A stretch of 64,000 nucleotides of DNA from Aquimarina aggregata (GCF_001632745.1 NZ_LQRT01000006.1:84026-148025), one strand, 5' to 3'; shown: positions 26,166 through 33,888, counted from the first letter of the stretch. Notes: generated by a model not told the origin, from the letters alone. Numbers and translations are program-made.

Positions 26166-26669
26166 ATGAGTATCATAAGTATAAGGTTTGTTCAACTTAC
26201 TTTACTATGCAGTATGCTTTTTATAACAAGCTGCAAAACAGTACTAGCACCAGAATATGATAAAGCTATTGTAGAGAGTGTTAGTGTTACAAGTCAAAAG
26301 ACGATGAGTTTTGTGGCATCTGTAAGTAATGGTGTTACTCAGGAAACTTTTAAAAATCGAGAACCAATATACAATTACTTAATAGGTGCTTTTGATGCAT
26401 TAAAACTTCAGGCAAGAGCCAGACCTGTGCCTCGAAATGTAGCTACAAAACAAATTAACAAGCTCCTTAAAATCAAAGGGCATACAACTGTAAAAGATGA
26501 ATATTACCCTAGTGCATTTGCATTTCAAAAAATAGCAGAAACACTAACTAAAATGAAAGATACCGATAGATCTAAAGGCATTAAACCATTTGCTGTAGAA
26601 GCATTTAAAGGTCAAATAGAAATCTTTCTTGATCAAGCAATAACCTATGAAAGCTTTTTAAAACGATAA
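26166..26669 (+). CDS. Putative lipoprotein, first gene of an accessory cluster
   Basis: 167 residues with a lipoprotein leader (LFITSC, Cys23) and a helical mature region (VESVSVTSQKTMSFVASVS, then AFQKIAETLTKMKDTDRSKG and FKGQIEIFLDQAITYESF). No family recognised. It ends 4 bases before the next small ORF, so the two are co-transcribed. A protease-nuclease fusion gene follows 188 bases later. Whether this pair belongs functionally to that gene is open. Confidence 0.62.
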   Translation: MSIISIRFVQLTLLCSMLFITSCKTVLAPEYDKAIVESVSVTSQKTMSFVASVSNGVTQETFKNREPIYNYLIGAFDALKLQARARPVPRNVATKQINKLLKIKGHTTVKDEYYPSAFAFQKIAETLTKMKDTDRSKGIKPFAVEAFKGQIEIFLDQAITYESFLKR

Positions 26670-26673
26670 TATA

Positions 26674-26991
26674 ATGGACGAAAAAGTAGTAAATCTCATT
26701 ACAGAGATTAAAAATGTTGCTTCTTTGATTTTAGAAAAAGACATCTCTAGTGTTAGAGGTTTTAGTGAACGCCAAGTAGAAGCTATTGCTAAACAAACTA
26801 TAATTATTCAAAAAGGAGTTGAAAATGGCGATATTGATAAAGAATTAAAAGAATTCTTTTTAGATGGCTTAGAAGCTATGACAACAAATTTTGTAAATAC
26901 ACTTAAAGGTATTTTATCTGCAACCATAGAGACCGTTTGGAATGCTATTATTGATGTCCTTTGGAAAGTCATTGATTCTACAGTGAAATAA
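26674..26991 (+). CDS. Small helical protein with amphipathic C-terminus
   Basis: 105 residues, all predicted helical: a charged N-terminal two-thirds (NLITEIKNVASLILEKDISS, RQVEAIAKQTIIIQKGVENG) and a C-terminal hydrophobic or amphipathic helix rich in Trp/Ile (LSATIETVWNAIIDVLWKVI). No cysteines, no signal peptide. The C-terminal segment could contact a membrane. Not assigned to a family. It is coupled to the upstream lipoprotein gene (4-base gap). Confidence 0.6.
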   Translation: MDEKVVNLITEIKNVASLILEKDISSVRGFSERQVEAIAKQTIIIQKGVENGDIDKELKEFFLDGLEAMTTNFVNTLKGILSATIETVWNAIIDVLWKVIDSTVK

Positions 26992-27179
26992 CAACTTCTT
27001 AAATCTACGGAATTCTCAGTATTATTTGTACATGTAGAAAATTTTGTTTGACTATTCATCCTCTCCTAAACAACTGTATATCAATCATTTTCAATATACC
27101 TATTATTGGGTATTGAACTATGTCTTTAATGAAGATAATTTTGAAACAACAAATTATTATTCACTAAATACACCACCAA

Positions 27180-29006
27180 ATGATCATCGTAGACCGCTTT
27201 TTAGAAAATCTATCTATAACAGAAAAAAGATATGAAAGAAGAAAAGATTACAGAACAGAAGTAAATGCACTCAAACCTTCTGGAAAATACATTGACACAA
27301 GTCAACTTCTTAAAAGACTAGAATACAAAGGGTTAGAAAGTAATAGCGTTTTGTTTACAGATAAAATAACACGAGAACGACTTATTGGAACTGATGATTT
27401 ACTAAATATTAATTTTTTATCAAAGGGATTGCATGCATCACATGCAGTAGGTCGTATCACAATTAACTCTGATAACGGGCAAGGCTATGGTACTGGCTTT
27501 TTGATCGGGGAAAATTTAATGATTACCAATAATCATGTTATTACCTCTAAAAGTGATGCACATAAAAGCTATATAGAGTTTAATTATCAAGAAGATCAGA
27601 ATTCATATCCCACAAATCCTGTTGCTTTTAATTTTGAACCAGATAAACTTTTTATAACATCAAAAGATCTTGATTTTACAATTGTATTTGTAAAAGGTGT
27701 CTCTTATGACGGAAGAAGTAATTTAACAGATTTTGGAAGTCTTAAATTAATTGAAGAAATCGGGAAATTGCAAATAGGAGAAAAAGTATCTATAATTCAA
27801 CATCCAAATGGAGAAAGAAAACAAATTGCTCTAAGGAATAATGAAGTAATTGATATTTTTGATCAATTTGTACATTATAAAACTGATACTGAACCCGGAT
27901 CATCGGGATCGTCTGTCTTTAACGAGGATTGGGAAGTAGTTGCGTTACATCATTCTGGTGTTCCAGAAAGAGATGCTAAAGGTAATATTCTTACTAAAGA
28001 CGGAAGAATATGGAGTCATTTTGACGGGGAAGAAGCTATTAACTGGATAGCCAATGAGGGAATACGAATTAGCTCAATCATTAAGTACCTTCGGTTAAAT
28101 GCTACAGAAAATCAAAAAGTCTTCTTACGTCAAATTCTACAAGGCAATAATCTTGTAAATGGCTCCATAAAAAGACCCAGTATTGGGGTAGATAATGATT
28201 ATTATAATAGTGAAAAGGATAATTTAAAAATCAAAGAATATTATACAACTATTGATCTAAATAATAATGATCAATTATTTAATGACCTAAATATATTACT
28301 TCGTAGATCTCACCAAAATATTTTACCGTATAAGCCTTCTAAATATGTATATCCTGAAGTCGATGTACAAGAAAACGGAAAAATTCGCAGTATTTACTCA
28401 GGAAAAGAATTTACAGTAGAAGAGCTTATACTAGAAGATGATCGAGTTGATTTAGAAAGGAAATCAAAATTATTAGAACTTAAGAAAAATAATAATCTAG
28501 TATTACTTGAAGATTATTCAGCCTCTATAGATAGCATAGAGTATAGTCTACCCTATAATTGCGAACATGTTGTCCCTCAATCTTGGTTTACCAAACGCAA
28601 TCCTATGAAAGGTGACTTACATCATCTCTTTGCTTGTGAGTCTAGATGCAACAGTTTTAGAAGTAATATCCCCTACTATGATTTTGCAGATTATAATCCT
28701 GCTCAAATTGAAGAAGTAGTTCAAGAAGAATGCGGAAAAAGAGAGGGTAAAAAATTCGAGCCCGAATTTAACAAAGGAGCAGTAGCTCGAGCCACACTCT
28801 ATTATTTACTAAGATACCCAAGAATGTTAGATAATAATTATGACGAATCAAGACTAAACACACTACTACAATGGAATCAAAAACACCCAGTAACTATTTA
28901 TGAAAAACATAGAAACTATAAAATTCATCAAATGCAAGGCAATAGAAACCCTTTAATTGATTTTCCGGAATTGGGCGATAAGATTGATTTCAAGAAAGGA
29001 TTATAA
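27180..29006 (+). CDS. Trypsin-like protease fused to endonuclease I-type nuclease
   Basis: 608 residues without a signal peptide. Residues about 85-300: chymotrypsin-fold serine protease of the V8/HtrA-like type with catalytic His119 (MITNNHVI), Asp165 (KDLDFTIV) and Ser242 (EPGSSGSSVF), and a late LHHSGVP strand. Residues about 360-600: endonuclease I (EndA/NucM)-like metal nuclease with NCEHVVPQSWF (Glu462-His463), GDLHHLFACESRCNSFRSN and a C-terminal WNQKHPVTIYEKHRN. Endonuclease I proteins are normally secreted; here the nuclease sits behind a protease and lacks an export signal. This suggests an intracellular effector that is cut or switched by the protease. The membrane-anchored ORF at 29030 follows after 23 bases. 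Confidence 0.88.
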   Translation: MIIVDRFLENLSITEKRYERRKDYRTEVNALKPSGKYIDTSQLLKRLEYKGLESNSVLFTDKITRERLIGTDDLLNINFLSKGLHASHAVGRITINSDNGQGYGTGFLIGENLMITNNHVITSKSDAHKSYIEFNYQEDQNSYPTNPVAFNFEPDKLFITSKDLDFTIVFVKGVSYDGRSNLTDFGSLKLIEEIGKLQIGEKVSIIQHPNGERKQIALRNNEVIDIFDQFVHYKTDTEPGSSGSSVFNEDWEVVALHHSGVPERDAKGNILTKDGRIWSHFDGEEAINWIANEGIRISSIIKYLRLNATENQKVFLRQILQGNNLVNGSIKRPSIGVDNDYYNSEKDNLKIKEYYTTIDLNNNDQLFNDLNILLRRSHQNILPYKPSKYVYPEVDVQENGKIRSIYSGKEFTVEELILEDDRVDLERKSKLLELKKNNNLVLLEDYSASIDSIEYSLPYNCEHVVPQSWFTKRNPMKGDLHHLFACESRCNSFRSNIPYYDFADYNPAQIEEVVQEECGKREGKKFEPEFNKGAVARATLYYLLRYPRMLDNNYDESRLNTLLQWNQKHPVTIYEKHRNYKIHQMQGNRNPLIDFPELGDKIDFKKGL

Positions 29007-29029
29007 TTACTCAATAAAATCTAATAACT

Positions 29030-29545
29030 ATGACACAATCAGAATTAATAATCAAGTCACTAACCTCTGTTGTAACTCTAGCAGGAATACTAATTGGGGT
29101 ATATCAGTTTAATAAAGGACAAAGAAAATTACAAGAAAACGAACTAGAACAAAGGGCATTTGAACTCAAAAAAATACATCTGGGAAATCAGTTTGAAGCC
29201 ATTTCAAAATTCAAAGAAATCCAATCAATTAAATATAAAGAAACTACCGAAACAATATCTAGTATAATTTATGCAGATGATTATCAATCCAAAGAATGTA
29301 AGCATGCTCTAAAAAGATTCTGGCAATTGTATTGGGTAGAATTATCTGCTGTAGAAGACCGTGAGGTAGAAGCTAAAATGGTAGAACTTGGAGAATTTAT
29401 TAAAAAGCTTCAAAAAGTGAATTTTAAAAACATCTCGACAAACGATAAAAAACAACTGTACAGTTTAGGTTATTCTGTGGCACAAACAATAAAAAAGTCA
29501 TCTAAAACTTGGGAACTTCCAGAAGGGTTTAAAAAACAAGAATAA
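29030..29545 (+). CDS. Membrane-anchored helical protein beside the protease-nuclease gene
   Basis: 171 residues. One N-terminal transmembrane helix (LTSVVTLAGILIGVYQF, about 10-26) is followed by a long charged helix or coiled coil (KGQRKLQENELEQRAFELKK) and a helical cytosolic part. The layout 'short TM, coiled coil, helical tail' is common in small accessory proteins of defence and signalling loci, but no named family is recognised. It begins 23 bases after the protease-nuclease gene and is probably its partner. Confidence 0.65.
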   Translation: MTQSELIIKSLTSVVTLAGILIGVYQFNKGQRKLQENELEQRAFELKKIHLGNQFEAISKFKEIQSIKYKETTETISSIIYADDYQSKECKHALKRFWQLYWVELSAVEDREVEAKMVELGEFIKKLQKVNFKNISTNDKKQLYSLGYSVAQTIKKSSKTWELPEGFKKQE

Positions 29546-29739
29546 ATACGTTAGAAGAATTAAAAACACAAAATAGACACCTATATTCTAATCTTAAACA
29601 AAAGGATATTACTATCATAATTATAAAAGCTACCCCCAATTACTTTTATGAAAATAATAACCCTGTCGATAATAAAACCAAAAAAAACTTACCTTTATTA
29701 TTTGTAATGTAGCTAACAAAAAATCGACAAACATCTCAT

Positions 29740-30588
29740 ATGATTAAGGAGTTTAAAGAATTTTCAACCGAAGCTTTATTAAAAGTAGCCGATGAAGAGT
29801 TGTTATTAGACTATAAAGTATCAAAACTAATTAGTCTTTATACTTTCATTTGGTCTAAAAATGGTAAAGTAATTATCGAAATTGATGGAATTGTAACAAC
29901 CCTAGAAAAAGATAGTATTGTTGTTCTAACTCCAAATCAATATTTTAAATACTTAAGCGGCTCTGATCTTATAGTTTATCAATTTAATCGTGAATTTTAT
30001 TGTATTAAGGATCACGATAAAGAAGTAAGCTGTATGGGTGTTTTATTTCATGGCAACAGTGCCGTTTCTTTAGTTAAACTTGGTGTTTCTGAACGTAATA
30101 AACTAGAACAACTACATAGTGTATTTTTAGATGAACTTGATACTGTAGATACCATTCAGGCAGAGATGCTACGCATGTTAATGGCCAGATTTATTATCAC
30201 TACCACTCGTCTTATTAAGCAACAAAGTAATTTTGATCATGTTGAGGACCAAGGAGACTTGATCCGATCGTTTAATATGCTTGTCGATACTCATTTCAGA
30301 AAAGAACATTCTGTAGCATTTTATGCAGAAAAATTGTTTAAATCACCTAAAACATTATCCAATAATTTTGTTAAACTTAAGAAAAGTCCTTTGCAGATCA
30401 TTCATGATCGCGTAATTTTGGAAGCCAAACGCCTACTTATATATACTGATAAAACTGCTAAAGAAATAGCCTATGAATTAGGTTTTGAGGATGCTTCTCA
30501 TCTTAGCAGAATGTTTAAAAAGCATACATCATTTTCTCCGTCGGAGTTCAAAAAACAATTAAAATTAGAACCTCAAGGGAATTATTGA
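29740..30588 (+). CDS. AraC-family transcriptional regulator
   Basis: 282 residues: an N-terminal cupin-like sensor part (KNGKVIIEIDGIVTTLEKDS, LTPNQYFKYLSG) and a C-terminal double helix-turn-helix (about 190-275) with AYELGFEDASHLSRMFKKHTSFSPSEFKK, given here in two halves: AYELGFEDASHLSRMFKK and HTSFSPSEFKK. It is at the head of a group of redox or stress genes. The last bases of the gene overlap the first of three identical-spacing promoter elements (30584, 31678, 31984), so this protein is the best candidate to bind them. That link is inference. Confidence 0.9.
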   Translation: MIKEFKEFSTEALLKVADEELLLDYKVSKLISLYTFIWSKNGKVIIEIDGIVTTLEKDSIVVLTPNQYFKYLSGSDLIVYQFNREFYCIKDHDKEVSCMGVLFHGNSAVSLVKLGVSERNKLEQLHSVFLDELDTVDTIQAEMLRMLMARFIITTTRLIKQQSNFDHVEDQGDLIRSFNMLVDTHFRKEHSVAFYAEKLFKSPKTLSNNFVKLKKSPLQIIHDRVILEAKRLLIYTDKTAKEIAYELGFEDASHLSRMFKKHTSFSPSEFKKQLKLEPQGNY

Positions 30589-30642
30589 CAAATGTAAAGG
30601 AAAAAGCTCCATTCTATCACACCTAATTTTGTTGCAACTTTG
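30584..30642 (+). promoter_or_regulatory. Regulon promoter copy 1 (operator plus -7 box)
   Basis: TTGACAAATGTAAAGGAAAAA (split: TTGACAA, 6-7 bases, GGAAAAA) begins at 30585, and a CAACTTTG -7-like box ends at 30642. The distance from element start to box end is 58 bases, the same as in copies 2 and 3. It overlaps the AraC stop codon and would drive the exported protein gene starting at 30700. Confidence 0.55.
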
Positions 30643-30699
30643 TTGAACAAAAAAGTAAAATATATCATTGAAAACAAATTTCGAATAAAGGGGATAGAT

Positions 30700-31185
30700 A
30701 TGAAAAATTTGATAATTAAAATTAAACTAGGATTACTCAGCATTTTGTTTTTGGCTTTTGCCGTAAGTAATGCCCAAACAAGATATGAAGAAGAGTTAGA
30801 GACTGTTTATCTAAATGACAATCTTGAAGAAGTTGTATACACAAATAATTTTAGTAATTATAACGAAAATTTAATTTCTTCTGATGAAATTGATTTTAGA
30901 AAACAAATTAAAAAAGCAAAACTAGAAGGACGCTTTTTACTTTTTCTTTCGGAAAGAAGTAATTTAGAAATTTTGACTGCAGGATATTTAAAAACTATTC
31001 GCAAAGGGGCAAATCGAAGTCGTGATGCTGAAGCTTTTGCTGCTTTTCTTAGAGATAAATTACCCGAATTAAAACATCAGTTTAAAAAAGACAATAATTT
31101 ACAACAACTATATAGTGTTTCAAGAAAAAGTACTTTTAATGGTAAAATAGATGATTTGCCTAGTGTACTTTCTATAGATTTCTAA
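30700..31185 (+). CDS. Exported protein of unknown function in the AraC regulon
   Basis: 161 residues from ATG 30700. A longer frame from TTG 30640 is rejected because it begins inside the promoter box. Signal peptide: LGLLSILFLAFAVSNAQ (cleavage after about residue 26). The mature part is acidic at first (YEEELETVYLNDNLEEVVY), then helical and basic (FRKQIKKAKLEGRFLLFLSE, SRDAEAFAAFLRDKLPELKH). No family recognised. It is the first target downstream of the AraC gene and is followed after 36 bases by doxX. Confidence 0.65.
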   Translation: MKNLIIKIKLGLLSILFLAFAVSNAQTRYEEELETVYLNDNLEEVVYTNNFSNYNENLISSDEIDFRKQIKKAKLEGRFLLFLSERSNLEILTAGYLKTIRKGANRSRDAEAFAAFLRDKLPELKHQFKKDNNLQQLYSVSRKSTFNGKIDDLPSVLSIDF

Positions 31186-31221
31186 AATCCCTTAAAAACG
31201 TAATCAACACAAACTCCAACC

Positions 31222-31593
31222 ATGAAAAAAATAGCACCCCTATTGCTACGAATTATCGTTGCAATTATTTTGATTCAAACACTTAGATTTAAATTTACAG
31301 CGCATCCTGATAGCGTATACATTTTTACAAAAGTTGGTTTAGAACCTTACGGAAGAATAGCCACAGGAATTAGTGAACTAATTGCTGGAATTTTGTTACT
31401 CATACCCAAAACTGCGTGGGTTGGAGCTATGTTAACATTAGGAATTATTGGTGGTGCCATAATGATGCATTTAACCAAATTAGGTATCGAGATTAATGGA
31501 GATGGCGGTATTTTGTTTTTTACTGCTGTATTAACCTTTATATTAAGCGCCATTATTCTTTGGATAAAAAGAAAAGAAGTTAAATTCTTTTAA
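31222..31593 (+). CDS. DoxX-family membrane protein
   Basis: 123 residues with four transmembrane helices and the DoxX layout: LLLRIIVAIILIQTLRFKF at the N-terminus, GLEPYGRIATGISELIAGIL (the E-x5-G type helix 2), then two more helices and a basic end. DoxX-like proteins are linked to thiol/redox homeostasis or quinone metabolism, but the activity is not firmly known. It follows the exported protein in the same operon and ends at a strong terminator. Confidence 0.82.
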   Translation: MKKIAPLLLRIIVAIILIQTLRFKFTAHPDSVYIFTKVGLEPYGRIATGISELIAGILLLIPKTAWVGAMLTLGIIGGAIMMHLTKLGIEINGDGGILFFTAVLTFILSAIILWIKRKEVKFF

Positions 31594-31632
31594 AAAACAA
31601 ATTTAAAATTACATATTCTTATTATATAAATA

Positions 31633-31663
31633 AAAGGCTTCTCAAGTTTGAGAGGCCTTTTTT
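31633..31663 (+). terminator. Intrinsic terminator after doxX
   Basis: AAAGGCTTCTCAA and TTGAGAGGCCTTT form a 13-bp stem (one G-T pair) with a 2-base loop and a T tail. It ends the transcript from copy 1 of the regulon promoter. Confidence 0.82.
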
Positions 31664-31677
31664 TATATTCGGGAGTT

Positions 31678-31736
31678 TTTGACAAGCCGTCGGGAAAAAC
31701 TACCATTTTTTCGCTTCTATTCATATCGCATCTTTG
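31678..31736 (+). promoter_or_regulatory. Regulon promoter copy 2 (operator plus -7 box)
   Basis: TTTGACAAGCCGTCGGGAAA and the following AAC (31678-31700), then CATCTTTG (31729-31736). It drives the 51-residue ORF at 31804. Copy 3 at 31984 matches the element at 18 of 23 positions or better, with the same 58-base spacing to the box. Confidence 0.65.
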
Positions 31737-31803
31737 TACTATAAATTAAAATAAATAGTAACTGATCCTTGTATAAATATTGGATCAATTAAAATAACAA
31801 AAG

Positions 31804-31959
31804 ATGACAAATAATAATAAATCAATTTTCAATCTAATCGAAATTTTTACTAAAGGAAGAAAAAAGGTAATTAACGCTATATCACCAAAAACACATTGTG
31901 AACAAAAAGGTATTCATGATTTTTACTGTGATGTAGAACGCCCATTTGTTCAAAAATAA
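31804..31959 (+). CDS. Small 51-residue protein of unknown function
   Basis: An ORF too short for most gene finders: ATG 31804, TAA 31957-31959. It has an N-terminal half with hydrophobic/basic helix character (NKSIFNLIEIFTKGRKKVI) and a C-terminal part with two cysteines (THCEQKGIHDFYCDVERP). No signal peptide. It has its own promoter with the regulon element (31678-31736) and lies 128 bases upstream of the CMD-family gene, which has the same promoter type. The promoter context is the main reason to believe it is expressed. Confidence 0.55.
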   Translation: MTNNNKSIFNLIEIFTKGRKKVINAISPKTHCEQKGIHDFYCDVERPFVQK

Positions 31960-31983
31960 AATGAAAAATTAAGGTCAGGAAGA

Positions 31984-32042
31984 TTTGACAAGTTATCGGG
32001 AAAAACATTCATTCTTTCTCATCCAAATCTACCTGATCTTTG
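31984..32042 (+). promoter_or_regulatory. Regulon promoter copy 3 (operator plus -7 box)
   Basis: TTTGACAAGTTATCGGGAAA and the following AAC (31984-32006), then GATCTTTG (32035-32042), 58 bases from element start to box end as in copies 1 and 2. It drives the CMD/AhpD-family gene at 32088. Confidence 0.65.
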
Positions 32043-32087
32043 TATCATCAAATAAAACAAACATTTAAAAAAATAAAATATATAATT

Positions 32088-32636
32088 ATGAGCACATTTA
32101 ATGTTCCAACAAGAGAAGAAGTAAGCGCAAATAATCAAGCGATATTTGATAACCTGAATAAAGGATTAGGTTTTGTTCCTAATTTATTTGCAACATATGC
32201 ACATAGTGACACTGCTTTAGAAAATTATTTAAACTTCTCTAATGCCAAAACATCTCTATCTGCCAAAGAAAAAGAAGTTGTAAATCTTGCTGTTAGCCAA
32301 GTTAACAATTGCCTATATTGTTTATCTGCCCACACAGCTATTGGGAAAATGAACGGATTTTCTGAAGAACAAATCTTAGAACTAAGACAAGGAAAAGCTT
32401 CTTTTGATACTAAATTAGACGCACTAGCTAAATTATCAAGAAATATTACAGAAAACAGAGGGGCAACTGACACAGAGGTATTAGAAAACTTTTTAAACGC
32501 AGGATACACTAAAGGTAGCGTTATAGATGTAATTTCATTAGTAGGTGACAAAACAATAAGTAATTATCTACACAAAACTACACAAGTACCTGTTGATTTC
32601 CCAGAAGCACAGCCACTTGAAGCGGCAAATGCATAA
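32088..32636 (+). CDS. Carboxymuconolactone decarboxylase/AhpD-family protein
   Basis: 182 residues from ATG 32088 (MSTFNVPTREEVS); a longer frame from 32040 would start inside the promoter box. It carries the AhpD-type redox motif NNCLYCLSAHTAIGKMNGF (C-x2-C-x3-H) and the helical CMD fold, as in peroxidase-related alkylhydroperoxidase-like proteins. Probably a thiol-dependent peroxidase or antioxidant enzyme in the cytoplasm. Its promoter has the regulon element shared with the 51-residue ORF and the exported protein. Confidence 0.88.
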   Translation: MSTFNVPTREEVSANNQAIFDNLNKGLGFVPNLFATYAHSDTALENYLNFSNAKTSLSAKEKEVVNLAVSQVNNCLYCLSAHTAIGKMNGFSEEQILELRQGKASFDTKLDALAKLSRNITENRGATDTEVLENFLNAGYTKGSVIDVISLVGDKTISNYLHKTTQVPVDFPEAQPLEAANA

Positions 32637-32660
32637 GGAGTAAAAAAAATAAATAAAAAA

Positions 32661-32699
32661 TTGTCATAACTAAGTAAGGTTCTCATTTTTTTATGACAA
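32661..32699. promoter_or_regulatory. Inverted repeat upstream of the cupredoxin-like gene
   Basis: TTGTCATAA (32661-32669) and TTATGACAA (32691-32699) are perfect inverted 9-base arms separated by 21 bases, 48 bases before the start of the next gene. It could be an operator or an RNA stem. The nearby Crp/Fnr gene makes a regulatory reading tempting, but the arms are further apart than a usual Crp/Fnr site. Confidence 0.35.
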
Positions 32700-32747
32700 A
32701 ACAAACAAGTAATTAATAAAAATCATTTAAATTAAATTAGTAAAACC

Positions 32748-33116
32748 ATGAAAAACGTAATCACAGCATTAACATTTATTTTAGCTATCACATTTAGCGC
32801 AACTGCTCAAGAAGTAAAAACTGTTTCTTTAGAGCAAACAAAAGGAGAATTTACTCAAAAAGGAATTACATTATCAGAAGGAAGTTATGTTTTTAACATC
32901 TCTAATAATAATGTAGGTACTGATGTAGGTTTTGTACTAGTAAAGAAAGGTCAAGACGCATCTGATGCTAAAAATCATATAAAAGAAGCATACGTAACTA
33001 AAGTAGTTGCTGACGGAAAGACTGAAAGTTCTAAAACTGTTACTCTTAAAAAAGGAGAATACGAGTACTTTTGTCCTTTAAATAAAACACCAGCATATAC
33101 TCTTACTGTAGAGTAA
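32748..33116 (+). CDS. Exported cupredoxin-like protein
   Basis: 122 residues with a signal peptide (ITALTFILAITFSATAQ, cleavage after about residue 20). The mature domain has the cupredoxin strand pattern: SEGSYVFNISNNNVGTDVGF, a KKGEYEYFCPLNKTPAYTL end with Cys about 111. A classical blue-copper site needs His-Cys-His(-Met); here the C-terminal loop FCPLNKTP lacks the second His, so copper binding is doubtful. Periplasmic. A hairpin terminator follows. Confidence 0.75.
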   Translation: MKNVITALTFILAITFSATAQEVKTVSLEQTKGEFTQKGITLSEGSYVFNISNNNVGTDVGFVLVKKGQDASDAKNHIKEAYVTKVVADGKTESSKTVTLKKGEYEYFCPLNKTPAYTLTVE

Positions 33117-33134
33117 TTATCTTAGAAATTAGAT

Positions 33135-33166
33135 AAAAAAAGCTTCCGTAACAGGAAGCTTTTTTT
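33135..33166 (+). terminator. Intrinsic terminator after the cupredoxin-like gene
   Basis: AAAAAAAGCTTCC pairs with GGAAGCTTTTTTT around a 6-base loop, ending in T's. It lies 15 bases before the Crp/Fnr gene start, so that gene must have its own promoter or depend on read-through. Confidence 0.82.
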
Positions 33167-33181
33167 GTTTATTTTAGCGAT

Positions 33182-33766
33182 ATGTATTCAGAAATTGAAC
33201 AACATATTGCAAAACACATTCAACTAACTCAAAAAGAATGGGATCGGTTTACAAGTCTGCTTATTTATAAGAAACTTCGGAAAAAACAATACCTAATCCA
33301 AGAAGGTGATGATGTTCAGTACGAATATTATGTTATCAAAGGATGTCTTAAAGCCTACCATATTGATAAAGATGAGAATGAGCATATCGTTCAGTTTGCA
33401 GTTGAAGATTGGTGGATTAGCGACTTTAAAGCTTTTTTTAAAGAAGAAAAAGCAAGATTAACAATAGATTGTATCGAGAACACAGAGTTAATCGGAATCA
33501 AAAAGTCAGATTTGGAAATACTCTTTCTCGAGATTCCAAATTTAGAACGTTTCTTTCGCATAAAACTTACAAATGCATTTGTTGCTTTTCAGGATAGAAT
33601 ATTATCTGCTTTAGAAAAAACAAGTGCAGAACGATACCTAGAGTTTTTATCAACATATCCTAACATAGAACAACGCATATCCAATTACCACATAGCCAAC
33701 TATCTTGGTATCAAACCAGAGAGTTTAAGTCGTCTTCGTAGGCAAATTCTTAACATAGGTCAATAA
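33182..33766 (+). CDS. Crp/Fnr-family transcriptional regulator
   Basis: 194 residues: cyclic-nucleotide-type beta barrel (KKLRKKQYLIQEGDDVQYEYYV, split as KKLRKKQYLIQEGD and YEYYVIKGCL) and a C-terminal winged-helix with ISNYHIANYLGIKPESLSRL as recognition region. No Fe-S cysteine cluster of the FNR type is present, and the cAMP-binding Arg/Glu motif is incomplete, as in most Bacteroidota members. It probably regulates the neighbouring redox genes or the PfpI-family gene downstream, whose upstream region contains a GTTTAC-N7-GTAAAC repeat. Confidence 0.88.
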   Translation: MYSEIEQHIAKHIQLTQKEWDRFTSLLIYKKLRKKQYLIQEGDDVQYEYYVIKGCLKAYHIDKDENEHIVQFAVEDWWISDFKAFFKEEKARLTIDCIENTELIGIKKSDLEILFLEIPNLERFFRIKLTNAFVAFQDRILSALEKTSAERYLEFLSTYPNIEQRISNYHIANYLGIKPESLSRLRRQILNIGQ

Positions 33767-33803
33767 AATTTCATAACAAAGATCAACTACATTTTATTTG
33801 AAG

Positions 33804-33822
33804 GTTTACGAAATTTGTAAAC
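33804..33822. promoter_or_regulatory. Inverted repeat between Crp/Fnr and PfpI-family genes
   Basis: GTTTACGAAATTTGTAAAC is a 19-base palindrome (6-base arms, 7-base centre) 67 bases before the PfpI-family start. Size and symmetry fit a dimeric regulator site, possibly for the adjacent Crp/Fnr protein. Confidence 0.4.
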
Positions 33823-33888
33823 TCATTCAGTAATCCAATTAATATTCTGAATTGATATAAAAACAAATAATTTAAAACCTTTTATATA

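Noticed and set aside
27044..27235. 63-residue plus-strand ORF before the protease-nuclease gene
   Set aside because: It overlaps the true gene in another frame and has no coding features; the region is better read as a promoter.
30640..30699. Upstream TTG start for the exported protein after the AraC gene
   Set aside because: The codon lies inside the -7-like promoter box, and the added residues would precede a normal signal peptide starting at ATG 30700.
32040..32087. Upstream start for the CMD/AhpD-family gene
   Set aside because: It would begin within the promoter box at 32035-32042, upstream of the likely transcription start.
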